Program-made: the position numbers and the translations under genes
Notes under the pieces: model-generated
What the model was told of the DNA's origin: nothing
What the model saw: only the letters and a program-made list of their open reading frames with translations
The model's database searches: none
Assembly (NCBI GenBank): GCA_050251615.1
Contig: JBFWMM010000007.1
Location: 14,317-78,316 of the forward strand
From: Sedimentisphaera sp050251615
Lineage (GTDB): Bacteria > Planctomycetota > Phycisphaerae > Sedimentisphaerales > Sedimentisphaeraceae
Direction: 5' to 3'
Length of the DNA stretch: 64,000 nt
In this document: positions 1 through 9,320 of the stretch, piece after piece
How the letters are laid out: every line of letters begins with the position of its first letter
Numbering within the stretch: the first letter of the stretch is position 1

Positions 1-2
1 GT

Positions 3-503
3 CTTAATCAAGATGGAATGAATCAGGATAAGGTAAAGCTCATCATGGAAGACGGCACACCATATCTTTCGGAAGGGACGCTTCAATTCCAAGATGTTAC
101 AGTTGACCCGACGACAGGGTCAGTCATTCTGCGGATAGTCTTTCCAAATTCAGAAAACATTCTTTTGCCGGGCATGTTTGTGCGGGCGGTTGTTACGGAA
201 GGTGTCAATGAACAGGCTATCCTTGTACCACAGCAGGGAATCTCTCGAAATCTGAAAGGAAACCCCGTCGCTATGATTGTGGATACTGAAGACAAGGTAC
301 AGCAACGGATGCTCACACTCGATCAGGCGATTGGCGACAAATGGCTTGTTTCGTCAGGTCTTAATCCAGGTGATAGAGTAATTGTCGAGGGTGTTCAAAA
401 AGTCAGGCCCGGTGTTTCTGTGAAGGTCGTCCCGTTCGATGATGGTCGCAAAGATAGCCCAGCAGCTGAGAAGACAGTTCAGCCATCTGCAAATACGAAT
501 TAA
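3..503 (+). CDS. RND efflux periplasmic adaptor subunit, 5' end missing
   Basis: The reading frame is open from the window edge and ends at TAA 501-503, so this is the C-terminal part of a membrane fusion protein of the AcrA/MexA family. The visible 166 residues cover the end of the beta-barrel domain (LLPGMFVRAVV, a typical MFP motif) and the membrane-proximal domain (GLNPGDRVIVEGVQKVRPG), with a short polar tail. Such adaptors link an inner-membrane RND pump to an outer-membrane channel. The next gene starts 13 nt downstream and encodes the pump, so adaptor, pump and channel form one operon. The N-terminal lipoyl and hairpin domains and any signal peptide lie outside the window. Confidence 0.9.
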   Translation, partial: LNQDGMNQDKVKLIMEDGTPYLSEGTLQFQDVTVDPTTGSVILRIVFPNSENILLPGMFVRAVVTEGVNEQAILVPQQGISRNLKGNPVAMIVDTEDKVQQRMLTLDQAIGDKWLVSSGLNPGDRVIVEGVQKVRPGVSVKVVPFDDGRKDSPAAEKTVQPSANTN

Positions 504-516
504 ACGGAGAAGTCAT

Positions 517-3500
517 ATGTTATCGAAATTTTTTCTTGATCGCCCTGTTTTCGCCTGGGTCATCGCCATTTTCTTCATGCTGCTGGGTGCACTGGCTATC
601 TACAACTTGCCCATTGCCCAGTATCCGCCCATTGCCCCCCCCTCGATCGCCATTGATTCGTTCTATCCCGGCGCCTCGGCAGAAACGGTCGAGAACAGCG
701 TAACCCAGATCATCGAACAAAAAATGACCGGCTTCGACGACCTGCTATACCTTTACGGAACGAGTGATGCCGCCGGAGCTTCGCGTCTCGAGTTGATGTT
801 TAAGCCGGGAACCGATCCGGATATGGCGTGGTCGAAGGTGCAGAACAAGCTGCAGCTCGCCATGGCCAGCTTGCCGGAGGTGGTTCAGCGCTCCGGCATC
901 AAAGTCAGCAAATCCACGAGGAACTATTTGCTTATTGTGGGGCTGGTCTCCGAGGACGGCAGCATGGACGGCGACGATTTGCGCGACTATGCCCAGTCCA
1001 GCCTCGAAAAGGTTCTGTCGCGTGTGCCAGGCGTGGGCGAGGTTGAAAATTTCGGCTCGCAGTATGCTATGCGCATCTGGCTGAACCCTGATAAGCTGAC
1101 CAATTATCACCTGACCGTGGAAGATGTTATCATGGGGTTGCGTGCCTACAATGTGGAGGTCTCTGCCGGTCAGTTCGGCGGACTCCCTGCGGTGAAAGGC
1201 CAGCGCCTGAACGCCTCCATCATTGTTCAGAATCTGCTCAAGACCCCGGAGGAGTTTGCCGCGATCCCGCTGCGCACCAACCCCGACGGCTCGGTTGTGC
1301 GGATCAGCGATATCGGCCGGACCGAGCTGGGAACCGAGTTTTACGATATTGACGCACGCTACAACGGGAACCCCTCCGCCGGCATGGCCATCCGGCAGGC
1401 ACCCGGCGCCAATGCGTTGGATACCGCCAATGCCATCAAGTCAAAACTAAAAGAGATGAGCCGCTATTTTCCGCCGGGAATGAAGGTGGTCTATCCCTAC
1501 GACACCACCCCGTTTGTGAAAGTCGCCATTGGCGAGGCGGTCAAGTCCCTGCTTCAGGCGATTGTGCTGGTGTTTCTGGTTATGTGGCTCTTCATGGGAA
1601 ACATCCGGGCCACGCTGATTCCCACTATTGCGGTGCCCGTGGTGCTTCTGGGAACCTGTGCCGCGCTGGGGGCGTTTGGGTATTCCATCAATATGCTCAC
1701 CATGTTCTCCATGGTGATCGCCATCGGGCTGCTGGTGGACGATACAATCGTGGTGGTGGAGAACGTGGAACGGCTCATGAGCGAAGAGGGCCTTTCGCCT
1801 AAGGAAGCGACCGCCAAATCCATGGAGCAGGTCACCAGCGCCCTGATTGGATTTCTTCTGGTACTGACAGCTTTATTCGCTCCCATGGCGTTTTTCAGCG
1901 GTTCCACAGGAATCATTTACCGCCAGTTCTCTGTAACTATCGTATCAGCCATGGTGCTGTCCGTGACGGTGGCCCTGATTCTGACACCGGTGCTGTGCGC
2001 GAATATTCTCAAGCCGGTTGCCAAAGGGCACGAGGCGGCGGAGGGCGCGATCCGGCTTCTGCGTCCGTTCTTTCTGTGGTTCGATCATGGTTTCAACTGG
2101 TTCCGCGACAGGTTTGTAGCTCTCGTTGGTTACGGGCTTGCCCGGAAATTGCGTTTCGTAGCTGTGTATATTCTGATTGTGGGAGGATTGCTCTGGATTT
2201 TCAAGGGGATGCCGTCCGGCTATTTACCGGACGAAGATCAGGGAATACTGCTGTCCCAGATCATCATGCCGGCGGGCGCAACGCTGGAGCAGACTCAGGA
2301 GGTCGCTGATACCTGCCGGCGCTATTTTCTCGAACAGGAAAAAGACGCCGTGGAATCGTGTATGACGGTTGCTGGGATGTCCCTTTCCGGACGCGGGCAG
2401 AACAACGGTGTGATTTTCGCCAAACTGAAGGATTGGAAGCAGCGGAACCGTCCCGACCTGCGGGTCAAGGCCATTGCGGACCGTGCCATGGCGGAGTTTT
2501 CAAATATCCGGGGAGCCACCGTCTTCGCCTTTTCGCTACCGGCTGTGATCGAACTGGGGAATGCAGCGGGTTTCGACTTTCAATTGGTTGATCGCGGCGG
2601 GATCGGGCATGCGTCGCTGACGCAGGCCCGCAATCAGCTTTTGAGCATGGCGGCACAGGACAAGAGATTGACGAAAGTTCGTCCCAACGGTATGGAGGAT
2701 GTGCCTGAATATCGGATTGATGTGGATTGGGAAAAGGCAGGCGCGCTAGGTGTGCCCATAACCTCAATTCATAACACAATCTCAGCGGCCTTCGGCGGTG
2801 CTTACGTCAACGACTTCATTCAAGCCGGACGTATCAAAAGGGTGTACGCTCAAGCGGATGCTCCCTACCGCATGTTGCCTAAAGACCTGGAAAAACTTTA
2901 CGTCCGCAATACCGCCGGGAAGATGGTTCCGTTTTCTTCGTTTGCCTCCGGCCACTGGACCAGCGGTTCTCCCAAGTTAGAGAGATTCAACGGCTTTCCC
3001 TCGATGAATATCTGGGGCGAACCAACACCGGGCAGGAGTTCCGGCGAGGCCATGGGAGCCATGGAAGAAATAACATCTAAGTTGCCGAAGGGAACCGGTT
3101 ATGACTGGACCGGGCTTTCTTATCAGGAACAGCAGTCTTCATCTCAGAAGGGTTTGCTTTATACGTTCTCCATTTTGATAATGTTTCTTTTTCTGGCGGC
3201 TCTGTATGGGAAATGGGACATTCCTATCTCGGTTCTGCTCATCCTGCCTTTGGGGGTCATAGGCGGCTTTATTGCTTCGGCAATGCGGGGATTGTCGAAC
3301 GATGTTTATTTCCAGATTGGTATGATGAACACGCTGGGGCTGACTACCAAGAATGCCATTCTGATCGTCCAGTTTGCCAAAGAAGGGGTAGAGGAAGAAG
3401 GACTGGGATCAATTGCAGCGGCGTTGCGTGCGGTGAAATTGCGGCTTCGTCCGATTCTTATGACTTCTTTAACGACCGGCATTGCCGTGCTTCCAATGGC

Positions 3501-3693
3501 GTTCAGTACGGGTGCGGGTGCGGGTGCCATGGTGGCCATTGGTACGGTGGTGTTGGGAGGCATGTTTACCGGTACGATTCTGGTAGCTCTGTTTGCCCCG
3601 CTGTTTTATGTGATGATTGAGGAAACTTTCGGCAAACGCAGGAAAAAGGTAACTGTAGAATATGTTAATGATAATCCACCAGAGGTTCAATGA
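517..3693 (+). CDS. acrB: RND multidrug efflux pump, HAE-1 family (AcrB-like)
   Basis: A 1058-residue inner-membrane proton/drug antiporter, the normal length for HAE-1 pumps. The start is the ATG at 517, preceded by GGAGA at 506-510; it opens with the family's typical N-terminus MLSKFFLDRPVFAWVIA, which is the first membrane segment. TM4 carries the paired aspartates of the proton relay (GLLVDDTIVVVENVERL) and TM10 the conserved lysine (LGLTTKNAILIVQFAKE). Two large periplasmic loops separate the TM groups, as in the AcrB duplication. It follows the adaptor and overlaps the intergenic signals of the outer-membrane channel gene, whose ATG begins 1 nt after this stop. Substrates cannot be read from the sequence. 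Confidence 0.96.
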   Translation: MLSKFFLDRPVFAWVIAIFFMLLGALAIYNLPIAQYPPIAPPSIAIDSFYPGASAETVENSVTQIIEQKMTGFDDLLYLYGTSDAAGASRLELMFKPGTDPDMAWSKVQNKLQLAMASLPEVVQRSGIKVSKSTRNYLLIVGLVSEDGSMDGDDLRDYAQSSLEKVLSRVPGVGEVENFGSQYAMRIWLNPDKLTNYHLTVEDVIMGLRAYNVEVSAGQFGGLPAVKGQRLNASIIVQNLLKTPEEFAAIPLRTNPDGSVVRISDIGRTELGTEFYDIDARYNGNPSAGMAIRQAPGANALDTANAIKSKLKEMSRYFPPGMKVVYPYDTTPFVKVAIGEAVKSLLQAIVLVFLVMWLFMGNIRATLIPTIAVPVVLLGTCAALGAFGYSINMLTMFSMVIAIGLLVDDTIVVVENVERLMSEEGLSPKEATAKSMEQVTSALIGFLLVLTALFAPMAFFSGSTGIIYRQFSVTIVSAMVLSVTVALILTPVLCANILKPVAKGHEAAEGAIRLLRPFFLWFDHGFNWFRDRFVALVGYGLARKLRFVAVYILIVGGLLWIFKGMPSGYLPDEDQGILLSQIIMPAGATLEQTQEVADTCRRYFLEQEKDAVESCMTVAGMSLSGRGQNNGVIFAKLKDWKQRNRPDLRVKAIADRAMAEFSNIRGATVFAFSLPAVIELGNAAGFDFQLVDRGGIGHASLTQARNQLLSMAAQDKRLTKVRPNGMEDVPEYRIDVDWEKAGALGVPITSIHNTISAAFGGAYVNDFIQAGRIKRVYAQADAPYRMLPKDLEKLYVRNTAGKMVPFSSFASGHWTSGSPKLERFNGFPSMNIWGEPTPGRSSGEAMGAMEEITSKLPKGTGYDWTGLSYQEQQSSSQKGLLYTFSILIMFLFLAALYGKWDIPISVLLILPLGVIGGFIASAMRGLSNDVYFQIGMMNTLGLTTKNAILIVQFAKEGVEEEGLGSIAAALRAVKLRLRPILMTSLTTGIAVLPMAFSTGAGAGAMVAIGTVVLGGMFTGTILVALFAPLFYVMIEETFGKRRKKVTVEYVNDNPPEVQ

Positions 3694-3694
3694 T

Positions 3695-5137
3695 ATGAGT
3701 AAACAATTGTTATTTTTACTGGTTGGAATAAGCCTCTTTTTGGCTGGTTGCTCCATGGCGCCGAAATACACAAGGTCCCAAGCACCAGTCCCAACTGACT
3801 GGCCGGAAGGTTCGGCATACCAGAACAGCAATTCTCCGCAGGATACCCCAACCGCTACGGATCTCAGGTGGCAAGAATTTTTCACCGACAAAAAGCTTCA
3901 ACAGATTATCGACACGGCTCTGAATAACAACCGAGATTTGCGGCTTGCTACGTTGAACGTTGAAAAAGCAAGAGCTCTCTATGGTGTTCAACGGGCAGAG
4001 TTATTCCCAGCGGTCAATGCAACGGGAGCCAAAAGCAGGCAACGCAGTTCCACAGATCTTACATCTCCAGGACTATCAAGAACAACCGAACAATTTAATG
4101 TAGATCTTGGAATAACTTCGTGGGAAATTGACTTTTTTGGCCGCATCCGCAGTTTGGAAGAACAGGCGCTACAGGAGTACCTGGCCACGGAGCAGGCCCG
4201 TTGCAGCGCACAGATCATACTGGTATCCGAGGTTGCCAGAGTGTATCTGACACTTGCTGCAGATCGTGGGAACCTCAACTTGGCCCAATCCACCCTCAAG
4301 ACGCAGCAAGGTGTCTATGATTTAATCAAGCAACAATACGAAACAGGCATTGCTACCGAATTAGATCTGAGCCGGGTGCAAACTCAGGTCGATACTGCCC
4401 GTGGAGACATTGCACGCTATACGCAACTGGTGGCGCAGGGCCAAAACGCATTGAACCTTTTGGCTGGTTCTGTTGTGTCGGAAGAACTCTTGCCTCCTGA
4501 TTTATCAAGCGCTAGTCCGCCTATGGATATTTCCCCCGGCCTACCTTCTGAAATACTCCTTCGGCGACCGGACATTATGGCAGCCGAAAATCAGCTAAAA
4601 GGGGCTTATGCCTATATCGGTGCGGCTCGAGCGGCTTTCTTTCCTCGCATTTCACTGACCACTGCGGTAGGAACAGCGAGCGATGAACTGAGCGGTTTAT
4701 TCGGTTCCGGCAATGGCACCTGGAGCTTTGCACCGCAGGTTGCTATACCGATTTTTGACGCCCGCACCTGGGCTGAATACAGGGTCAGTAAGTCGATTCA
4801 GAAAATCGCGTTGACACAGTATGAAAAGGCTATCCAGACGGCATTCAGGGAAGTAGCCGATACCCTTGCCGTACGCGGCACAGTAGATCAACAGGTAGCG
4901 GCGCAACAGTCTATAGTAAATTCCACACAGAAAATCTATAGCCTCTCAAATAAACGCTATACAAATGGGATTGACAGCTACCTGAGCGTCCTTGATGCTC
5001 AGCGTTCGCTTTATGGTGCACAACAGGGGCTTATTTCCCTGCAATTAGCCAAACTCGCCAACGAGGTGAGGCTTTATGCGGTGTTGGGCGGCGGCGGGGA
5101 ATATTTGGATGCACCCGAAACTTCTGTGAAGAAATAG
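3695..5137 (+). CDS. Outer-membrane efflux channel lipoprotein, NodT/OprM family
   Basis: A 480-residue TolC-type channel, the third component of the RND system. The start ATG 3695 lies 1 nt after the pump's stop and has GAGG at 3682-3685. The N-terminus is a lipoprotein signal with lipobox LAGCSMAP, so the protein is probably anchored by lipid in the outer membrane. Two OEP repeats are visible: one with NRDLRLATLNVEKARALYGVQ, and a second with RRPDIMAAENQLKGAYAYIGAARAAFFP-like sequence (motif around residues 300-325), typical of NodT/OprM proteins. The family forms trimeric tunnels docking onto the adaptor. It is followed by remnants of a fourth efflux gene. Confidence 0.94.
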   Translation: MSKQLLFLLVGISLFLAGCSMAPKYTRSQAPVPTDWPEGSAYQNSNSPQDTPTATDLRWQEFFTDKKLQQIIDTALNNNRDLRLATLNVEKARALYGVQRAELFPAVNATGAKSRQRSSTDLTSPGLSRTTEQFNVDLGITSWEIDFFGRIRSLEEQALQEYLATEQARCSAQIILVSEVARVYLTLAADRGNLNLAQSTLKTQQGVYDLIKQQYETGIATELDLSRVQTQVDTARGDIARYTQLVAQGQNALNLLAGSVVSEELLPPDLSSASPPMDISPGLPSEILLRRPDIMAAENQLKGAYAYIGAARAAFFPRISLTTAVGTASDELSGLFGSGNGTWSFAPQVAIPIFDARTWAEYRVSKSIQKIALTQYEKAIQTAFREVADTLAVRGTVDQQVAAQQSIVNSTQKIYSLSNKRYTNGIDSYLSVLDAQRSLYGAQQGLISLQLAKLANEVRLYAVLGGGGEYLDAPETSVKK

Positions 5138-5163
5138 CTGATTGAAGGACAGGGAGTACAACC

Positions 5164-5363
5164 ATCTTAGAGAATAAGGAACATACTGAAGGGGTCAAGG
5201 CACTACTGGGTGATCCCAAAAAAGCTATCATCAAACTTTCTATACCAATGGTCGCGGCTTATGTCAGCCCAGACAATATATAACCTTACGGACGCAATAT
5301 GGGTCTCAGGTAAAGGTCTGGAGGCTCTATCTGCAGTGGGGTTTATTTTCGGTTGTGTAAAAT
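5164..5363 (+). pseudogene. Remnant of the N-terminus of a MATE-family efflux transporter
   Basis: No intact frame exists, but two frames together spell a MATE N-terminus. Frame 1 (5167-5256) reads LENKEHTEG, then KALLGDPKKAIIKLSIPMVA. Frame 2 (5261-5355) reads MSAQTIYNLTDAIWVSG, then LEALSAVGFIFG. The join at about 5257-5260 fits a one-base insertion. The expected start codon position (5164-5166) is ATC. Homology stops after about 60 residues and a stop follows near 5371, so the rest of the gene (about 400 residues) is gone. It lies 26 nt after the channel gene on the same strand, suggesting it was once the fourth gene of the efflux operon. Confidence 0.8.
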
Positions 5364-5409
5364 GTTTTCTGTAAATGAGTTTTAAACTGAAAGGCTCCGC
5401 GGGGCTACA

Positions 5410-7461
5410 TTATTGGTTTTGAACCGATACGCGTGCCGACGAAACCCCATCCGATGAGGCTGTATTCTTTATCAGACCTGCCTGATTTTTTTCGCTGCAT
5501 AACAAGCGCAATTTCTGTTTATTTGATGTAATTTTGTAAAAATCCGGGTAAATCGCCATGTTCTGATTTGTGTTGCCGGAAGCATCGAAGAGGTTGCCCC
5601 AGCGGGGAGAAGTGGCTTCCCATATAAAGGTGCCAAGCCCGAGGCCGAAGGGAAGTTGATGGACTATCTCATTTACCTCTTTGCGTTTGTCCTGGTACTC
5701 AACCACAACGATTTTCTTTTTATAGCGCTCGGCGAGACTTGTGAGATTTTGTCTGAGATCATCAAGCGTGCCGTGCCACTGAGTATAGTAAGACTGTCCG
5801 ATGACGTCAAAATCAATGCCGTTTTCCATTATGGAATCATAGAACCATACGGAGTGCTTGTTGTCTCCGCCCTTTGCGATATGAACCATAATCTCAATGG
5901 CGGGGTCAACATCTCGCACGGCCTTTCCTGCGCTGCGAAGAAGCGCGTAGAACGAATTGCCCTCCTCGCTCAGCTTTCCTGCCGGCCAGAGCATGCCGTT
6001 GTTGATTTCGTTGCCGATCTGAACCATATCGGGTGCTGCTTCCTCTGAGAGGAAGCGCTCCAGGGTTTCTTTCGTGTAGCTGTAAACCTTTTCCTCCAGT
6101 TGCTCTCTGCTCAGCTCTTTCCATGCCGAAGGAGTAAATTGCTTGCCCGGGTCGGCCCAGGTGTCGCTGTAATGGAAATCAAGGAGGAATTTTAACCCCG
6201 CCGCCTTCACTCGCTTTGCCATTGCGATGGTCTGCTCAAGGCCACAGTAGCCGTCTTTGGAGTATCCATTTTCAGCCTCCGGCTCGACAAAAAGCCTCAG
6301 CCTGATCCAGTTGAATTTATTGTCTTTCAGGATTTCAAGTACGTCTTTTTGAACGCCTTTATCTGAGAAAACCGTGCCTTGGTCTTCCTGCGAAGGCACC
6401 CAGGATATGTCCGCACCTATCGCAAACTCCTGCTCCGTTTTGGAGGAGAGAGTCGATAAAAACTGCGTCAACACTTCCACAGTGCTCTCAAGCTGGTCGT
6501 GGTGGAGGTTGTGCCCTGAATTATCAATATGCACGAGCTTTCCATTCTGTATCACCTCAGCGGCTTTCAGATTCGCCTCGCGTCCCTGTGGCGAGGTGTC
6601 GGCCTTCAACACAAGCGCAGGCACGGAGATTTTCGCCAGTGAATCGCCTACATTCATAGTGCCGCTCATTACCTGCCAGGCCTCATTGCTGTATGCGCCG
6701 TGATACTGTTTCTTGGATAAAGCCCAGTACTGAACATCCACAATCCCCCATTTCGGGTTCTGGCGGCGCCCGAGCGCTATCAGATCATCATAGCTGTAGT
6801 TGTTCTGCCGCACGAGGGTTTCAGGGTCGCCGAACATATTCACAGATATGCGATCGGAAGGTGCCGAACGGCGTGGGGCGGAGGTTGGCGCGGCGTTCTG
6901 CTTTTCTGGAGCTTTCTCTTCAGCCTGCCGGTTTTCAGGCGCTTCCTCTGCTTGTCTCGGGGCTCGAACTCTGCCGCCAAGCAGGGGTGGGTCCAGCATT
7001 ACAATCGCTCCCGCCAGAGCGGGAAACTCTGCCCCTGCGCGCATGACGGTGGCCGCGCCCATGGAATGGCCCATCAAGATAGGCATTTTAAAGCCCATAA
7101 CCTGCACAAACGCCGCTAAATCCTTGACGAGCGTATCGCCGTCATCGGATTGCGTAAACGGGTCGGACAATCCGTGCCCGCGGGCATCGACCATATATAT
7201 GTCATATGAATCCTGCAACTTCCATGTGAGGGTGGTCCAGCAAAGGCCGTTGTCGGTTATCCCGTGAGCCATTACAATCACGGGCTTGTCCGGTTGCGCA
7301 ATTGCATGATAATAATGCAGACGGATTCCGTTTGCATAAACAAAGCCGTCCGACCAGCCATCGGGAATCTCAGGCGGAGTGGCAGCGAATACCGCAGCTT
7401 GAAGCAAAATCAACAGACTCAGCAATCCAGTGAACACAGAAGTAATTCTCGTTTGGCGCAT
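5410..7461 (-). CDS. Secreted fusion of an alpha/beta hydrolase and a GH53 endo-beta-1,4-galactanase
   Basis: A 683-residue protein with an N-terminal signal peptide (residues 1-27). Residues about 35-340 form an alpha/beta hydrolase with nucleophile elbow GHSMG (Ser133) and a candidate catalytic His317 in SGHNLH; its cap holds an Ala/Glu/Pro-rich stretch (168-200). From about residue 347 a GH53 domain begins (IGADISWVPSQEDQG), with acid/base Glu485 in QIGNEINNGMLWP and nucleophile Glu588 in VVVEYQ. GH53 enzymes cut beta-1,4-galactan side chains of pectin by a retaining mechanism. The hydrolase could remove esters from the same polymer; that is inference. It is the last gene behind the MarR regulator and the tandem esterase. 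The ATG at 7461 has a GAGAGAA ribosome site. Confidence 0.88.
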   Translation of the reverse strand: MRQTRITSVFTGLLSLLILLQAAVFAATPPEIPDGWSDGFVYANGIRLHYYHAIAQPDKPVIVMAHGITDNGLCWTTLTWKLQDSYDIYMVDARGHGLSDPFTQSDDGDTLVKDLAAFVQVMGFKMPILMGHSMGAATVMRAGAEFPALAGAIVMLDPPLLGGRVRAPRQAEEAPENRQAEEKAPEKQNAAPTSAPRRSAPSDRISVNMFGDPETLVRQNNYSYDDLIALGRRQNPKWGIVDVQYWALSKKQYHGAYSNEAWQVMSGTMNVGDSLAKISVPALVLKADTSPQGREANLKAAEVIQNGKLVHIDNSGHNLHHDQLESTVEVLTQFLSTLSSKTEQEFAIGADISWVPSQEDQGTVFSDKGVQKDVLEILKDNKFNWIRLRLFVEPEAENGYSKDGYCGLEQTIAMAKRVKAAGLKFLLDFHYSDTWADPGKQFTPSAWKELSREQLEEKVYSYTKETLERFLSEEAAPDMVQIGNEINNGMLWPAGKLSEEGNSFYALLRSAGKAVRDVDPAIEIMVHIAKGGDNKHSVWFYDSIMENGIDFDVIGQSYYTQWHGTLDDLRQNLTSLAERYKKKIVVVEYQDKRKEVNEIVHQLPFGLGLGTFIWEATSPRWGNLFDASGNTNQNMAIYPDFYKITSNKQKLRLLCSEKNQAGLIKNTASSDGVSSARVSVQNQ

Positions 7462-7502
7462 ATTATTCTCTCTTGGTTATTAAATTGTGTTTAATTTTCC
7501 GT

Positions 7503-7559
7503 GCAGTTGCCGAAGTAGCGTAATAATCATCATAATCATCACGCTACTTAAGCAACTGC
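7503..7559. other. Long intercistronic stem-loop between the two hydrolase genes
   Basis: Seen directly: GCAGTTGC (7503-7510) pairs with GCAACTGC (7552-7559), and AAGTAGCGT (7513-7521) pairs with ACGCTACTT (7541-7549), separated by a 2x2 interior mismatch. The loop is 19 nt and contains repeated AATCATC/AATCAT units. The hairpin lies between the stop of the esterase (7577) and the start of the GH53 fusion (7461). There is no clear T-run, so it looks less like an intrinsic terminator than like an RNA stability, processing or attenuation element. Confidence 0.7.
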
Positions 7560-7576
7560 TACTTCATCAGCCTTGT

Positions 7577-9277
7577 TCAGGGGATATTTTTCTTTTCAGC
7601 TTTCCAGTCGGGCATCTGTGCTACCCCGCATTCTTCGCCCGTGAACATTTTTGCCGCTTCGTTGTCTCCCTTCAGTTGCCACTGATACCAGGCCGTAGCG
7701 ACTTTCGCAAACTCTCCGCCATGCGGACGGGCGTAAGTACCGCCATGCCCGACGTTCAGGTTTGCCGCGAAGACAGGAACATGGTTGATGCGGCGGAAAT
7801 CGTCCATGCCGTTGTTATAGGCTATGTCTGATTCACCGCCCAAAATGTATATTGTCGGCGAATGGAGCTTTTCAAGTTGATCTTTTGTCAGAGCGGGCAT
7901 GCCCGGCATACCTGCTCCGAGGTCGGGCAGAATGCCGCTGTTGCAGATAACTACGGTTGTGACGCGCGGATCAGGGGCAACTTCCAGAGCCTGCAAACCG
8001 CCGCAGGACATTCCGCAGACCGCTATTTTTGTTACATCAATCTTATTGTAGTATTGGCTTGCTTTATTGTCGTTTTGCGCAATGGCCCAGTCAATCGCAT
8101 CAATCAGCTGCCAAGATTCCGATTTGTCGCTACCCACATGGCCTTCCTGAGGCATTGGCCCGATTGCAACGACCAGAAAACCGTGCGAAGCCACTTCAGA
8201 AAGAAAGTTTACGTGTTCCCACGGCGAATTTGCGCAGGCGCCGTTGCCCCATGCGATAATAGGCATGGGGTTCTGCCTGTCGAAAGCGTTCAGGTTTTTC
8301 GGCCTGAATATGGTATGCGTGCTCAGGCTACTGTCGGACACCATCACGGCAGGCCATGGGCCTGTGCCGCCGTCTTCCACCGTCTTGCGGGCTGTTTCGC
8401 CCTGATTCGTTTTCAAGTGCTTTGCGAAGAATTTCTCAATTGCAGGATCTGTTATTTCGAGTCGTTCGGCATAGGCAAGGCCATGTCCTGCCCCGTCAAC
8501 TTTCAGGTATTCTATATCCGCACCTGCGATACGCATCTTTTCCACAAAATAATCGGTCAGTACGGGGCGAACGATATTATCGCTGCCGCCCTGCACGAGG
8601 AACAGCGGGGGATGCTCTGCGGAGATATACCCGATCGGCCACCATTTCGGATCCGACATCGGCGTATTGCGGCCCAGCTCCGTGGGCGGCGAACCTGCCG
8701 CGGCCACATTAACCCTGCTTGAATACTCTTTCCAGCCGCCATCGCCTTCCAGACCGTCTTTCTTGGACGTCATTGCGAGCATAAGCGCAAGGTGTGCGCC
8801 GGCGGAATGGCCGTATGCGCCGATTCTGTCCGGGTCAACGCGGTACTCTTCAGCATGGGCGCGTAGCCAGCGGACGGCGCATTTGCAGTCTTCGATACAG
8901 GCGGGGAACGGCGCTTCGCCCGTCAGGCGGTATTCCACATTGATGGTTACATAGCCTTTGCGGGCATAGTCGGTCATCATTTTCTGATAAACATCAACGG
9001 TTTTTGACCCGCCTGCCCAGCCGCCGCCATGTACTATGACAAGCGCCGGACGCAGACCTTCGCCCGAATCAGCGGGAAGGGCCATATCAAGCTTCCAAGC
9101 GTTGCTGTTGCCTTTGCGGTAGGAGATGTCTCTGGTTATTGTGATTTCTTTCGGCTCTGAATCGCCGGCATCAACTGTAACGGCAGGGGTTGCCCTCGCA
9201 TTGCTTAGAGATGCAAGCAAAATCACCATCATTGCCAATACGGCCGGTAAGACTCGTTTTCGCTGGTATTTCTTCAT
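7577..9277 (-). CDS. Secreted protein with two tandem alpha/beta hydrolase (esterase) domains
   Basis: A 566-residue exported protein (signal peptide about residues 1-29). Domain 1 (about 45-290) resembles BD-FAE/acetyl-xylan-type esterases: oxyanion motif HGGGW (83-87), nucleophile Ser158 in GHSAG, Asp233 and His265 (GAGHG). Domain 2 (about 300-550) is a second alpha/beta hydrolase with GMSCGG (Ser424), Asp484 (GGESDIAY) and His511 (VGHGG). Both triads look complete, so both domains may be active, perhaps removing acetyl or feruloyl groups from plant polysaccharides (inference). ATG 9277 follows GGGAG with 9-nt spacing. The gene has its own promoter and a likely operator upstream and sits between the MarR gene and the GH53 fusion. 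Confidence 0.85.
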   Translation of the reverse strand: MKKYQRKRVLPAVLAMMVILLASLSNARATPAVTVDAGDSEPKEITITRDISYRKGNSNAWKLDMALPADSGEGLRPALVIVHGGGWAGGSKTVDVYQKMMTDYARKGYVTINVEYRLTGEAPFPACIEDCKCAVRWLRAHAEEYRVDPDRIGAYGHSAGAHLALMLAMTSKKDGLEGDGGWKEYSSRVNVAAAGSPPTELGRNTPMSDPKWWPIGYISAEHPPLFLVQGGSDNIVRPVLTDYFVEKMRIAGADIEYLKVDGAGHGLAYAERLEITDPAIEKFFAKHLKTNQGETARKTVEDGGTGPWPAVMVSDSSLSTHTIFRPKNLNAFDRQNPMPIIAWGNGACANSPWEHVNFLSEVASHGFLVVAIGPMPQEGHVGSDKSESWQLIDAIDWAIAQNDNKASQYYNKIDVTKIAVCGMSCGGLQALEVAPDPRVTTVVICNSGILPDLGAGMPGMPALTKDQLEKLHSPTIYILGGESDIAYNNGMDDFRRINHVPVFAANLNVGHGGTYARPHGGEFAKVATAWYQWQLKGDNEAAKMFTGEECGVAQMPDWKAEKKNIP

Positions 9278-9320
9278 GTTACATAACTCCCTTAATAAAG
9301 TAACCAGTGATTATGGAAAT

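Noticed and set aside
3306..3563. Several open frames opposite or inside acrB, atpA, fusA2 and other GC-rich genes
   Set aside because: They are shadows of real genes: no ribosome sites, no recognisable domains, biased composition.
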